A stretch of 48,506 nt of DNA from CAZSXS01 sp964611385 (GTDB lineage Bacteria > Bacillota > Clostridia > Lachnospirales > CAYPQA01), in contig CAZSXS010000016.1 of assembly GCA_964611385.1 (NCBI GenBank), forward strand, positions 1 to 48,506, written 5' to 3'. Shown in pieces: positions 14,264-22,549 of the stretch. Under the pieces are notes generated by a model. It did not search any database. It had not been told where the DNA came from and was given only the letters and a program-made list of their open reading frames with translations. The position numbers and the translations under genes are program-made. Numbering within the stretch: position 1 is the stretch's first letter; each line of letters begins with the position of its first letter.

Positions 14264-15082
14264 TTACTCAATATAAATAATAGCATTCTTTAAATTAAAA
14301 GCTAAATCCGTATTTCCACAAAGCTTATCCCATTCACATTCATAGCCAAGGCAGGCACAAATAAAGGTTTTCCCAGTTTCTTTAACAACACGTCGGTAAT
14401 GCACATGACCACATACAGCATACTTTACATTATCATATCGTGTGAGTTTGCATAAACCCGTACTACCAAGGAAGGAATTAAAATACCCCCACAATTCGGA
14501 AACAAAAGATGGTACAAGGAAGGCAGGATTACTGATCATATGAGTAACCAGAATTACATTCTTGTCTTGGTAGCAGTTTATGAATGCTTCAAGAGAACTA
14601 TTTATTTTATTGGATACCTCCGTATCAGTTGCTCCCATATCTACATAAAGCTTATCTTTCCAGGTGCGTCCGAAGTTTTCGCGTTCTGAAAGTTTTTCAT
14701 ATGTGTACTGACCTGAAACGGCGAAGCTGTAATCATACCAACCGATATGCCCGATGATAGCAAATTCATTTGTGATTAATGGATTTTTGATCAAACATGC
14801 TTTATGTGAATAAAGAGCATTTAAGATTTTATCAGTAGAAAATCCATTGTTTTTATTCCAAAGGTCATGGTTCCCTGGAACAAACCTTACGTCAAAATCT
14901 GCTTTTTGGGTTAGTTCATCAATGAACTCCAAGGTAATCCGGTAGTCAGAGGATATATCTCCAGCCATAAGCAATAAATCTGCTTTATTGCTAGTAATTT
15001 CCTTGCAAAGCATATCTACGAAAGTTGACCTATTAATAGGTAAATCATCTAAGTGAAGATCTGAAACGGTGGCTATTTTCAT
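14264..15082 (-). CDS. Metallophosphoesterase
   Basis: A 272-residue calcineurin-like phosphoesterase. All metal motifs are present: DLHLD near the start, MAGDIS, PGNHDLW, VTHM and GHVHYRR. It is cytosolic (no signal peptide) and closest in look to small stand-alone phosphoesterases that act on phosphomonoesters or phosphodiesters. It is the last gene of the transporter operon and overlaps the stop of the phosphatase gene by 4 nt (ATGA), so the two are made together. The substrate may be linked to what the transporter brings in. Confidence 0.9.
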   Translation of the reverse strand: MKIATVSDLHLDDLPINRSTFVDMLCKEITSNKADLLLMAGDISSDYRITLEFIDELTQKADFDVRFVPGNHDLWNKNNGFSTDKILNALYSHKACLIKNPLITNEFAIIGHIGWYDYSFAVSGQYTYEKLSERENFGRTWKDKLYVDMGATDTEVSNKINSSLEAFINCYQDKNVILVTHMISNPAFLVPSFVSELWGYFNSFLGSTGLCKLTRYDNVKYAVCGHVHYRRVVKETGKTFICACLGYECEWDKLCGNTDLAFNLKNAIIYIE

Positions 15083-15711
15083 ACAAGCTCTCCTGTTTCA
15101 GAATCTTTTGGTAAGTTTAATGGCTTCATGCTTTGAATAATAATCTTGTCATTCTGGTCAAGTTCAAGCTCAAATTCGTAACCCAAGCCGTTTGGAACAT
15201 CAATTTTAAAGAAGTCTGACGGATGCTTATTTTGAAAGGCTAAGATTAAACAACGAATAACTCCCGAATGTGTAACCACTGTTGCACTGTCTTTGCCGTT
15301 ATCCCTTAAGTAAAAACACAATGAAATGAACGCATTTTTGACTCTTTCTGAAAAAGAGAGCAGGGTTTCTTCATTTCTGAATTGCTTTCCGCTTAACCAG
15401 TTCTCAAAAAAATTTTTAAAATTAATTTGACTTTCATCGTAACTTTCAAATTCACCAAAGTAAATTTCTCTGAACTCAGGTAAAAATTTATGTATGCTGA
15501 AGTTATCGCCGAAAAGTTCATCAAAAGTATGACGGCAACGCAATAAATCTGACGAAAAATATAAATCTGTAACTGGGTAACTTACGGATTTTTTTAATGT
15601 CCTTAACTCTCGCACACCTTCATTTGTAAGATCGACATCACTCCAACCTGCAAGAATATTATCTTTATTGCCTTGAGAATATCCGTGTCTGATTAAAACT
15701 ATTTTAGCCAT
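15079..15711 (-). CDS. Histidine phosphatase family protein
   Basis: A 210-residue enzyme of the phosphoglycerate-mutase-like branch. The catalytic LIRHGYSQGN motif is at residues ~5-14 (His is phosphorylated during catalysis), REIYFGEFE lies in the middle, and the second catalytic His is in VTHSGVIRC. It would remove phosphate from a small molecule in the cytosol. The ATG at 15711 follows GGAGTG; the longer reading frame upstream overlaps the ATPase gene. It is followed by the phosphoesterase and preceded by the two transporter ATPases. Confidence 0.9.
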   Translation of the reverse strand: MAKIVLIRHGYSQGNKDNILAGWSDVDLTNEGVRELRTLKKSVSYPVTDLYFSSDLLRCRHTFDELFGDNFSIHKFLPEFREIYFGEFESYDESQINFKNFFENWLSGKQFRNEETLLSFSERVKNAFISLCFYLRDNGKDSATVVTHSGVIRCLILAFQNKHPSDFFKIDVPNGLGYEFELELDQNDKIIIQSMKPLNLPKDSETGELV

Positions 15712-15728
15712 TATGTACACTCCAAAAT

Positions 15729-16685
15729 TTATTTGCCATAAATATAGCATCTTACACAATGCCCTTCAATATCAACCATTGGGGGCAAATTTAATTTACA
15801 TTCCGGTTTTGAAAACGCACACCTTGTAAAAAAAGGACAGCCTTTTAAAAGTTCACTGCTGTATAAGTTATGAGCAGTTTCATTTCTTAAACGCTCAGTT
15901 TCATCATCACTGTGTCCTTCGAGTGTCATTACAGATGAAAATAAAAGCTTTGTATACGGGTGTTTGGGTCTATGGTAAACCGCATCCGCATTTCCAAGTT
16001 CAACTAAATGACCTAAATACATAACCCCTATTCTGTCACTCATGTAGTGGCAAACAGCCAAGTCATGGGTAATAAAGACAATTGTAAGAGCATACTTCTT
16101 TTTTAAATCATTTATAAAGTTTAAAATCTGTGCCTGAACACTAACATCTAACGCGCTTACAGCTTCATCTGCAACAATAAATTCCGGCTTCAGTATTAAT
16201 GCAGACATAATGACAATACGCTGTGCTTGTCCTCCGCTTAATTCATGCGGGTACCTTGTTAAAAATGCATTGGATAGTCCTGCTGTCTCAAGGGCCTCTT
16301 CTACAATCGCAAGACGAGTTTTCTTGTTTTTTATTCCGTGAACCAAAAGCGGCTCTTCTAATATCCAACCAATCGTTTTATTTGGATTAAGGCAACTCTT
16401 AGGGTCTTGAAATATGTATTGCATTTTACTACGCATCTCACGAAGCCGCCTGCCGTTAAGGGTTGTTAATTCAAGGTCGTTAAGTTTCACACTGCCGGAT
16501 GTAGGCTTAACAAGCTGAAGAATAGCTTTTCCTACAGTAGACTTTCCGCAACCTGATTCACCCACAAGCCCAAATACTTCTCCTCTACACAAGGATAAAC
16601 TCAGATTATTCACAGCCGGAGGTTGTGAATGGTTCTTGCGATATTGCATTGTAAGATTTTTTATATCTAAAATTACATCATTCAC
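15729..16685 (-). CDS. Oligopeptide ABC transporter ATPase, OppF/DppF type
   Basis: A 318-residue ATPase. Walker A GESGCGKST, Q-loop IFQDP, signature LSGGQAQR, Walker B FIVADEAVSALD and the switch His (FITHD) are all intact. The C-terminal oligopeptide-transporter domain carries a Cys set (CPFFTRC ... C), as in DppF proteins that hold a possible iron-sulphur cluster. The GTG at 16685 is preferred: AAAGGG lies 8 nt before it. It works with the OppD-type ATPase just upstream and the two permeases. Confidence 0.92.
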   Translation of the reverse strand: MNDVILDIKNLTMQYRKNHSQPPAVNNLSLSLCRGEVFGLVGESGCGKSTVGKAILQLVKPTSGSVKLNDLELTTLNGRRLREMRSKMQYIFQDPKSCLNPNKTIGWILEEPLLVHGIKNKKTRLAIVEEALETAGLSNAFLTRYPHELSGGQAQRIVIMSALILKPEFIVADEAVSALDVSVQAQILNFINDLKKKYALTIVFITHDLAVCHYMSDRIGVMYLGHLVELGNADAVYHRPKHPYTKLLFSSVMTLEGHSDDETERLRNETAHNLYSSELLKGCPFFTRCAFSKPECKLNLPPMVDIEGHCVRCYIYGK

Positions 16686-16689
16686 AAAT

Positions 16690-17658
16690 TTACACCCTTT
16701 CGCAACCACGCATCAGGCAACTTACATAGCGGTTGCTGTCAATTAACACAGCGGTCGGTTCAATACCATCTGGACAATTCTGAGAAATTGGACAACGCGG
16801 ACGAAATGCACAGGCCGATTTTTCTTCTTCGAGAGAAGGTACACGACCCTCAATTGCCTTTATGGACTCGCCTTTTTGAGAAAACTCAGGCAGACTGCAT
16901 AAAAGTTCCTTAGTATAAGGATGACAAGGTTTTGAAAGCACTTCTAAAGAACTTCCATATTCCACAAGGTGGCCTACATACATCACACCTACCTTGTCAG
17001 TAATGTTTTTGACAAGTCCGATATTGTGGGATATGAATATCATTGCTAAATTATATTTTTTGATTAATTTCTTTAAAAGCTCAACAATTTGAAATTGAAC
17101 GGTTGCGTCAAGGGCTGTTGTGCATTCGTCCGCTATTAGAAGCTTTGGACGGTTGGCTATAGCCATTGCTATAACAACACGTTGTTTCTGACCGCCACTC
17201 ATTTCATGGGGAAATTTTTTCATGGAAAGTGATGGATGCGGTATTCGGACCTCTTCAAGCAAGGAGATAACCCTATCCCTCATTTCTTTTTTTGTCACAG
17301 TAGGGTTATGAACCTTTATAACTTCCGCAATTTGTTTTTCTATAGTCATCAACGGATCTAAGGCTCCCATAGGATTTTGAAATACCATACACAAATCCTT
17401 GCCCAGCAAGGAGCGCCGCTCCGCTTGAGAGCGTTTAAGCAGATCTTTGCCATCAAAGATAACTTCTCCGCTGTCAACAACCGCTTGTTTAGGCAAGAGA
17501 TCCATAAGTGCCAGAGCAGTCATACTCTTGCCGCTGCCACTCTCGCCAACTAAGCCTAAAGCTTCTCCGTTTTTGAGCTCAAAGCTAACGTTACGCAATA
17601 CGGTATACGAGGTATTGTTTTTTTTAATATTTACAGTTAAGTTATTTACAGTTAACAT
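16690..17658 (-). CDS. Oligopeptide ABC transporter ATPase, OppD/DppD type
   Basis: A 322-residue ATPase with Walker A GESGSGKSM, MSGGQKQR signature, LLIADECTTALD Walker B and ISHN switch His. The C-terminal end has CAFRPRCPISQNC and a final Cys, the usual DppD/OppD tail. The ATG at 17658 has a strong GGGGAGG site. It stands 4 nt from the partner ATPase gene. Confidence 0.93.
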   Translation of the reverse strand: MLTVNNLTVNIKKNNTSYTVLRNVSFELKNGEALGLVGESGSGKSMTALALMDLLPKQAVVDSGEVIFDGKDLLKRSQAERRSLLGKDLCMVFQNPMGALDPLMTIEKQIAEVIKVHNPTVTKKEMRDRVISLLEEVRIPHPSLSMKKFPHEMSGGQKQRVVIAMAIANRPKLLIADECTTALDATVQFQIVELLKKLIKKYNLAMIFISHNIGLVKNITDKVGVMYVGHLVEYGSSLEVLSKPCHPYTKELLCSLPEFSQKGESIKAIEGRVPSLEEEKSACAFRPRCPISQNCPDGIEPTAVLIDSNRYVSCLMRGCERV

Positions 17659-17668
17659 TTTACCTCCC

Positions 17669-18496
17669 CTATTGTCCAATGCCTAATTCTTTTTTTAGGC
17701 CATCACTAATGAGATTAAAACCTATGACAAGAGCTGTAATGAGCAAGCCTGGGATAAGAGCGTAATAGATATTTGTTGTAATAGAGGTTTGGGCGCGCGC
17801 AAGCATATTACCCCAGCTTGGATGGGGTGCTTGAACACCGAGACCGAGATAACTCAAACCAGCTTCAGCCATAACTGCACCGGAAAACTTCATGGCAGAA
17901 ATAACAAGGACAATCGGCAGTAGCTCCGGCAAAATGTGATGAAGCAGTATTCTGTATTGGGGAGCTCCAATAGATTTACCCCACAGTACATAATCACTCT
18001 CTTTGATAGAGATTACACGACTTCTAATCATTTTTGCAAAAGTAGTAAAATTCATAATGGAGATAGCAATGACAGTCTGCATAGTACCTACACCAAACAC
18101 TGCAATGAAAATCAACAGTAAAAGTGTACCCGGAATAGTTATAATGATGTCCGTAAAACGCATTAGTAGCTCGTCGACAATGCCGCCAAAGAATCCACTG
18201 ACCATGCCTATGGTTATACCAATAATACCAGAGACAACTAATGTCATTGTGCCGACAAGGAATGCCATCTGTGATGCCTTCATAACACGAGAGAGAATGC
18301 AGCGCCCCAAATGATCTGTACCAAGTGGAAACTGAACTGATGGAAGCAACATCTTATAGTTAATATCCGATTCATAAGGAATGTAGTAAGGATCGTTGGG
18401 TGTCCAGAACAGGCTCAATAGCATCAAAATTAGAAGTGTACCGATTATAATCAAGCCCGCTGTTAGAATTTTGTTTGATTTTATACGAGTAAACAT
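17669..18496 (-). CDS. Oligopeptide ABC transporter permease, DppC type
   Basis: A 275-residue membrane protein with six predicted membrane segments. It carries the EAA-loop motif (EAGLSYLGLGVQAPHPSWG) of DppC/OppC permeases, which docks onto the ATPases. Start and stop overlap by one base with the DppB-type gene upstream. Confidence 0.93.
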   Translation of the reverse strand: MFTRIKSNKILTAGLIIIGTLLILMLLSLFWTPNDPYYIPYESDINYKMLLPSVQFPLGTDHLGRCILSRVMKASQMAFLVGTMTLVVSGIIGITIGMVSGFFGGIVDELLMRFTDIIITIPGTLLLLIFIAVFGVGTMQTVIAISIMNFTTFAKMIRSRVISIKESDYVLWGKSIGAPQYRILLHHILPELLPIVLVISAMKFSGAVMAEAGLSYLGLGVQAPHPSWGNMLARAQTSITTNIYYALIPGLLITALVIGFNLISDGLKKELGIGQ

Positions 18497-19449
18497 TAAG
18501 GCCGACTCCTTTCACTTCTAATTCTTGGGTCTATAACAGAGTAGGCTAGATCTAAAATAAAGCTTACAGCTACAACCACAACACTATAATACAGCACGAT
18601 CCCCTGAACAAGCGGGTAGTCATTATCTTTTATGGATGAAATGAGCAAGGTTCCTATGCCTTGAATCGTGTATACGTTTTCGATAATGATGCTCCCTGTT
18701 AAAAGAGAAACAAAGATAAGACCCAAAATGGTTATAACCGGAATAAGCGAATTTTTCAGTACGTGCTTGTTCATAACATCCCTATCTGTGAGCCCCTTTG
18801 CCTTTAAAACCGTAATATACTCCTTGCCTTCCTGCTGAGACACTGACGTATGAACATAGCGTACAACAAGAGCTATGCTACCAAGACTGAGAGATAGAAC
18901 AGGCATAAATAAGTTTTTGAGGGTTTCTAAGGGGCGGGCCAAGTCAACAGTAACCCTTGTTGGAAATAGGCCTAACTTAAATGAAAAAAGCCACATAAGC
19001 AAAATAGCCAACCAAAATCCTGGTAACGCCAGAAAAATTTGTGAAGAAACTGAAAATATTGTGCCAATTTTATTTCCTTTGTTCTTTGCTATAAAGATGC
19101 CTAAAGGGATGGCCAAAACAACTATGACAAACATGGAAAGAAGGGATAAGGTAAGAGTAGGAACAAGGCGTACAGCAATAAGATCAGATACGCCTTTTTT
19201 GTACTTGAAGCTTGAACCTAAATTACCCTTGCAAATATTAATTACCCAGTCTGTATAACGTTGTACTAAAGGTTTGTTCAATTGGAACTCCGCTGTAAGT
19301 TTTTCAACAAGTAATTCATCCTGCATACCTTCAATGCCCAGTTGAGTAAGAACTGGATTGCCTGGAATAACCTGAAACATGAAAAAAACCACAATAGATA
19401 TGACTAAAATTGTAGCAACAGATATTAGAATTTTTTTTACATAATACAT
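18496..19449 (-). CDS. Oligopeptide ABC transporter permease, DppB type
   Basis: A 317-residue membrane protein with six membrane segments, the N-terminal FQVIPGNP motif typical of DppB/NikB, and an EAA loop near TVLKAKGL. It forms the membrane pore with the DppC-type partner. It starts 10 nt after the binding-protein gene. Confidence 0.93.
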   Translation of the reverse strand: MYYVKKILISVATILVISIVVFFMFQVIPGNPVLTQLGIEGMQDELLVEKLTAEFQLNKPLVQRYTDWVINICKGNLGSSFKYKKGVSDLIAVRLVPTLTLSLLSMFVIVVLAIPLGIFIAKNKGNKIGTIFSVSSQIFLALPGFWLAILLMWLFSFKLGLFPTRVTVDLARPLETLKNLFMPVLSLSLGSIALVVRYVHTSVSQQEGKEYITVLKAKGLTDRDVMNKHVLKNSLIPVITILGLIFVSLLTGSIIIENVYTIQGIGTLLISSIKDNDYPLVQGIVLYYSVVVVAVSFILDLAYSVIDPRIRSERSRP

Positions 19450-19459
19450 TTTTCCACCA

Positions 19460-21049
19460 TTATCTTCGATGTTTTATTAATGAAATATCTGTGAATGCAA
19501 ACGGATAATTCTTATAACCAATATAGTCTTTGCTTAAGGCAGTAACAACACCGGGATCAACTGTCCATAGTGCAGTAGCATCTTGTGCAAGAATTTTTTG
19601 AATCTGTTTATAGATCTCAACCGCTTCCTTTTCTTGGTCAGTTGTATTATAAGCAGATTTTAACAGTTTATCTACTTCCTCATTCTTGTAGTTACCCATG
19701 TTACCAGAACTTGTACTTCCATAACGGCTTAAAACTCTTGATGGATCAGGATAACCTACTATATTAAGGATGGCAATATCATAATCTCGTCCTCTGTAAA
19801 TGCTTTCAAGGTATGTATTCCAAGGAACAGCTTCTATTTCGAGATTGACACCGACTTGAGCAAGCTCGCTTTTAATAATAGCAGCATAGTCTTGTCCAAT
19901 TGTATCCTCACCTACAACATGGAATTTAACCGTAAATCCGTCCGGATAACCAGCCTCTGCAAGTAGCTGTTTAGCTTTTGCCTTATCAACGGGATATAAC
20001 GATTCTATTTCCTCGTTATAATATTTGCTTAAGACTGGAGACATATGAGAGTAGAGCACTGCTCCTCTGTTCTCAACAGCGATTTGATTGATTTTGCTTT
20101 TATCAATGGCGTAATGAAAAGCCTGACGTATGCGGACATCACTAAATCTGTCTCTTTCATTGTTCATATAAACAACGCGGACATCATTGCTCAAACCTTC
20201 ATGAATATAATAACCAAAATTCTTAATTGCCTTAAGGCTTTCATTGTTGAGGCTTAAAATGTCAATCTCTCCTGTTTGAAATGCAAGAAATAAAACCGAA
20301 GAGTCTGCGTACTTACGAAACTCAACGTCTTTAATATCCGGTTTTTTACCATGATATTCGTCAAACCTCGTAAAAACAATTTTGTCACCCTCGCTGTAAG
20401 AGACAAACTTATAAGGACCGGCACCAATAGGTTTGGTTTTTTGCTCTTTTTCACTATAATCACAGGGAACAATAAAACCATCAGCCAAGGTATGCATGGT
20501 TGTAAGTACACCGTAATTGTCATCTAAGTAGCACTTGACCATTTTATCATTGATTATTTCAATTCGGCCTTTGGCGAAACCTTTAGATGTGTCACCATTC
20601 AAAAGGTTGGGGAAATAACCGCCTCCCTTAATTTCATCTGCAGATTCAGGGATTAAAAGAGCAAGTCTTTCGTAAGAATACTTGATATCCTGGGCGGTAA
20701 TAGCCTTGCCGTTATGGAACTTTAGATTATCCTTAAGCTCAATTGTAAAGATTAGGTAGGTTCCATCTGAATCAATTTGAATGTTATCTGCAAGCGAAAG
20801 TTCTAAATCTCCATTTGAGTTGTACTTGTATACAGCATCATGCATATTTCTTAATATTGACTTTGTGCCTGCAGAAACGTCAGCAAGCGGAGAAATTGAA
20901 ATGAAATCGGTACTGTAAGTTGCTACGAATGGTTTTATATCCGCAGTAGAAACAGATGCTTGTTCCGAACCTTCTCCTCCAGCACAGCCCACAAGTAATC
21001 CTAAAGAAACAGCGGTAATTAAACCCAAAGCTTTAATTTTTTTGTACAT
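19460..21049 (-). CDS. Peptide-binding lipoprotein, solute-binding family 5
   Basis: A 529-residue extracellular binding protein held by a lipid anchor: an N-terminal signal ending in the lipobox LLVGC (Cys22). Family-5 hallmarks follow, such as LKFHNGKAITAQDIKYSYER and VRIRQAFHYAIDKSKI. It delivers substrate (peptides, nickel chelates or other small polar compounds) to the DppBCDF parts. There is no clear sign of nickel specificity. It is the first gene of a seven-gene operon and has a strong GGAGG site. The whole block is visibly more A/T-rich than the genes from 21.3 to 31 kb. Confidence 0.92.
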   Translation of the reverse strand: MYKKIKALGLITAVSLGLLVGCAGGEGSEQASVSTADIKPFVATYSTDFISISPLADVSAGTKSILRNMHDAVYKYNSNGDLELSLADNIQIDSDGTYLIFTIELKDNLKFHNGKAITAQDIKYSYERLALLIPESADEIKGGGYFPNLLNGDTSKGFAKGRIEIINDKMVKCYLDDNYGVLTTMHTLADGFIVPCDYSEKEQKTKPIGAGPYKFVSYSEGDKIVFTRFDEYHGKKPDIKDVEFRKYADSSVLFLAFQTGEIDILSLNNESLKAIKNFGYYIHEGLSNDVRVVYMNNERDRFSDVRIRQAFHYAIDKSKINQIAVENRGAVLYSHMSPVLSKYYNEEIESLYPVDKAKAKQLLAEAGYPDGFTVKFHVVGEDTIGQDYAAIIKSELAQVGVNLEIEAVPWNTYLESIYRGRDYDIAILNIVGYPDPSRVLSRYGSTSSGNMGNYKNEEVDKLLKSAYNTTDQEKEAVEIYKQIQKILAQDATALWTVDPGVVTALSKDYIGYKNYPFAFTDISLIKHRR

Positions 21050-21083
21050 TTACTACCTCCTGATTAAACAAATTATTTTCCAT

Positions 21084-21111
21084 ATTATAATGCACTTTTG
21101 TAAATTACAAA
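21084..21111 (-). promoter_or_regulatory. Promoter and possible operator of the peptide-transport operon
   Basis: TATAAT (21084-21089 on the minus strand) stands 35 nt before the ATG. A perfect 15-bp palindrome, TTTGTAA-A-TTACAAA (21097-21111), covers the -35 region. A related half-site set (ACAAAATCTTTGT) lies a little further upstream, around 21122-21134. I cannot name the regulator. Confidence 0.55.
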
Positions 21112-21182
21112 TAAACATCATACAAAATCTTTGTAAAAAATGTCTTGATGAGAATATATCCTATCTCTTATTTATTTGCCAA

Positions 21183-21328
21183 TAAAACCCACATTCCCAA
21201 AAACGAAGTAGAGCCTGTACCCAAAATTCAAGGTAAAAAGAAAAACGGCAAGTAAGCACCGCTTCGCTGTAGTTATGATCATAAAAACCCCCTATCCATT
21301 CCTAACCAAAAGAATGGATGGGGGTTTT
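21183..21328. repeat. Direct repeat, right copy (gene remnant and terminator)
   Basis: It holds the last 24 codons (KTHIPKNEVEPVP... to KKKNGK and a stop at 21253-21255) of the small gene found whole at 13849, followed by the same terminator hairpin (21284-21301 with 21312-21328). The 5' part of the gene is missing. Read on the minus strand the hairpin now sits just after thioredoxin and can end that operon. Confidence 0.8.
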
Positions 21329-21333
21329 ACTTT

Positions 21334-21645
21334 TTAAGAAAGAACCATCTCTTTTAGGCTCTCTTTGTCTCGTACACCCACTGCTGTTGAGTGAACTTGG
21401 CCGTTTTTGAATGCGATAAGCATGGGGATGCTCATGACCATGTACTTTTGGGCCAGCTCCTGGTTTTCGTCTACGTTGAGCTTGCAAATCTTTGCTTGAT
21501 TGCCCAGCTCCTGAGCAAGGTCTTCAATGATCGGTGCGATCATCTTACAGGGCCCGCACCAGGATGCCCAGAAGTCTACAAGTACCGGCTTGTCGCTTTT
21601 TAATACTTCACTTTCAAAATTCTCATTAGTTAATTCAATCGACAT
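21334..21645 (-). CDS. trxA: Thioredoxin
   Basis: A 103-residue cytosolic thioredoxin with the redox motif WASWCGPCKM at ~27-36 and cis-Pro in SIPML. Length is normal. The ATG at 21645 has an AAGGAGA site 9 nt upstream; the longer frame runs back into the isomerase gene and is not supported. It is the last gene of the acyl-CoA synthetase/isomerase set and ends at a hairpin shared with the direct repeat. No thioredoxin reductase is nearby. Confidence 0.94.
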   Translation of the reverse strand: MSIELTNENFESEVLKSDKPVLVDFWASWCGPCKMIAPIIEDLAQELGNQAKICKLNVDENQELAQKYMVMSIPMLIAFKNGQVHSTAVGVRDKESLKEMVLS

Positions 21646-21686
21646 GTTTTCAATCTCCTTATTTGCTATATTTTTATTTGCTGTAC

Positions 21687-22505
21687 TTATTTGCTGTACT
21701 TCGCTTTGATGCGATTCATATAGGATATGAAGTGGGGGAATACAATACCCGGTGCCTCCATTTGTTGGTTCCAACGCTTGACCCACTCCAGGGAAATGTA
21801 GCCCTCATAGCCCTCCCCGCATAGTAGCTCAATGAGCTTTTCGTTAGGGATGTCTCCCTGCCCCATCAGCTTGTATACCAGCTGCCCGCCTTCCAAGACA
21901 GAATCTTTGGTGTGTAGGTAGCAGATATACGGCTTCAGCCGCTCATAGGTCTCTGTGATGTCCTCGTTAAAATAACGGAAGGGATGATGAACGTCCCATA
22001 AAACCCCCAAACCCTCTCCGGCTATGCTCTCCATAAAGCCCGCCATAACCTTGGAGTCTGCTAAAACCCCGTTGGTTTCTACCAAGAGCTTCACCTGGTT
22101 CGCCTTGGCTTCGGCGCCTAAATCAATTAATAGCTCCTTGACTCGCTGTAAATCGGTTTTAAGCTCTGGTGAAGGGTTTGCATAAGGCTCAGCCAACACC
22201 CGTACATAGGGCACTTCTGCTGCCTTTGCCAGTTGAATGTAGGCTTTGATGTCCTCCAGCGTTTCTTCCGTGGCGCTTGCCAACACGCACTCAGAGGCAA
22301 GCATAGGAATGGATAAGTTCAGGGCCTTTAACCGCTTTTTGGTTTCAGGCAAGGCTTCGGGTTGAAAGGGTTTTGTCTTTGGAACAAAAATTTCCTGCTG
22401 TATCCCTCTAAGTTCAATGCCGTCAAAGCCAAAATCCTTGGCTGTGGCTATGATCTCCTCAAAACTCCAGTTGGGACAAGCTAGCGTCGAAAAAGCAAAT
22501 TTCAT
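21687..22505 (-). CDS. Sugar phosphate isomerase/epimerase family protein
   Basis: A 272-residue TIM-barrel protein of the xylose-isomerase-like (AP endonuclease 2) superfamily. Metal-ligand positions are seen in VETNG, LWDVHHP, LHTKDS and a late SLEW. It resembles the inosose isomerase/hydroxypyruvate isomerase group, but the substrate cannot be told from sequence. It lies between the acyl-CoA synthetase (44 nt) and thioredoxin (41 nt) on the same strand. Confidence 0.85.
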   Translation of the reverse strand: MKFAFSTLACPNWSFEEIIATAKDFGFDGIELRGIQQEIFVPKTKPFQPEALPETKKRLKALNLSIPMLASECVLASATEETLEDIKAYIQLAKAAEVPYVRVLAEPYANPSPELKTDLQRVKELLIDLGAEAKANQVKLLVETNGVLADSKVMAGFMESIAGEGLGVLWDVHHPFRYFNEDITETYERLKPYICYLHTKDSVLEGGQLVYKLMGQGDIPNEKLIELLCGEGYEGYISLEWVKRWNQQMEAPGIVFPHFISYMNRIKAKYSK

Positions 22506-22549
22506 ATTTTTACCTCCATCTGCGGCCCGGCCGCAAGCAAATATCGGCT

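Noticed and set aside
19460..21049. Nickel-specific NikA binding protein
   Set aside because: The transporter is of the Dpp/Nik type, but no NikR site, nickel enzyme or nickel-ligand signature is seen; peptide or other small polar substrate left open.
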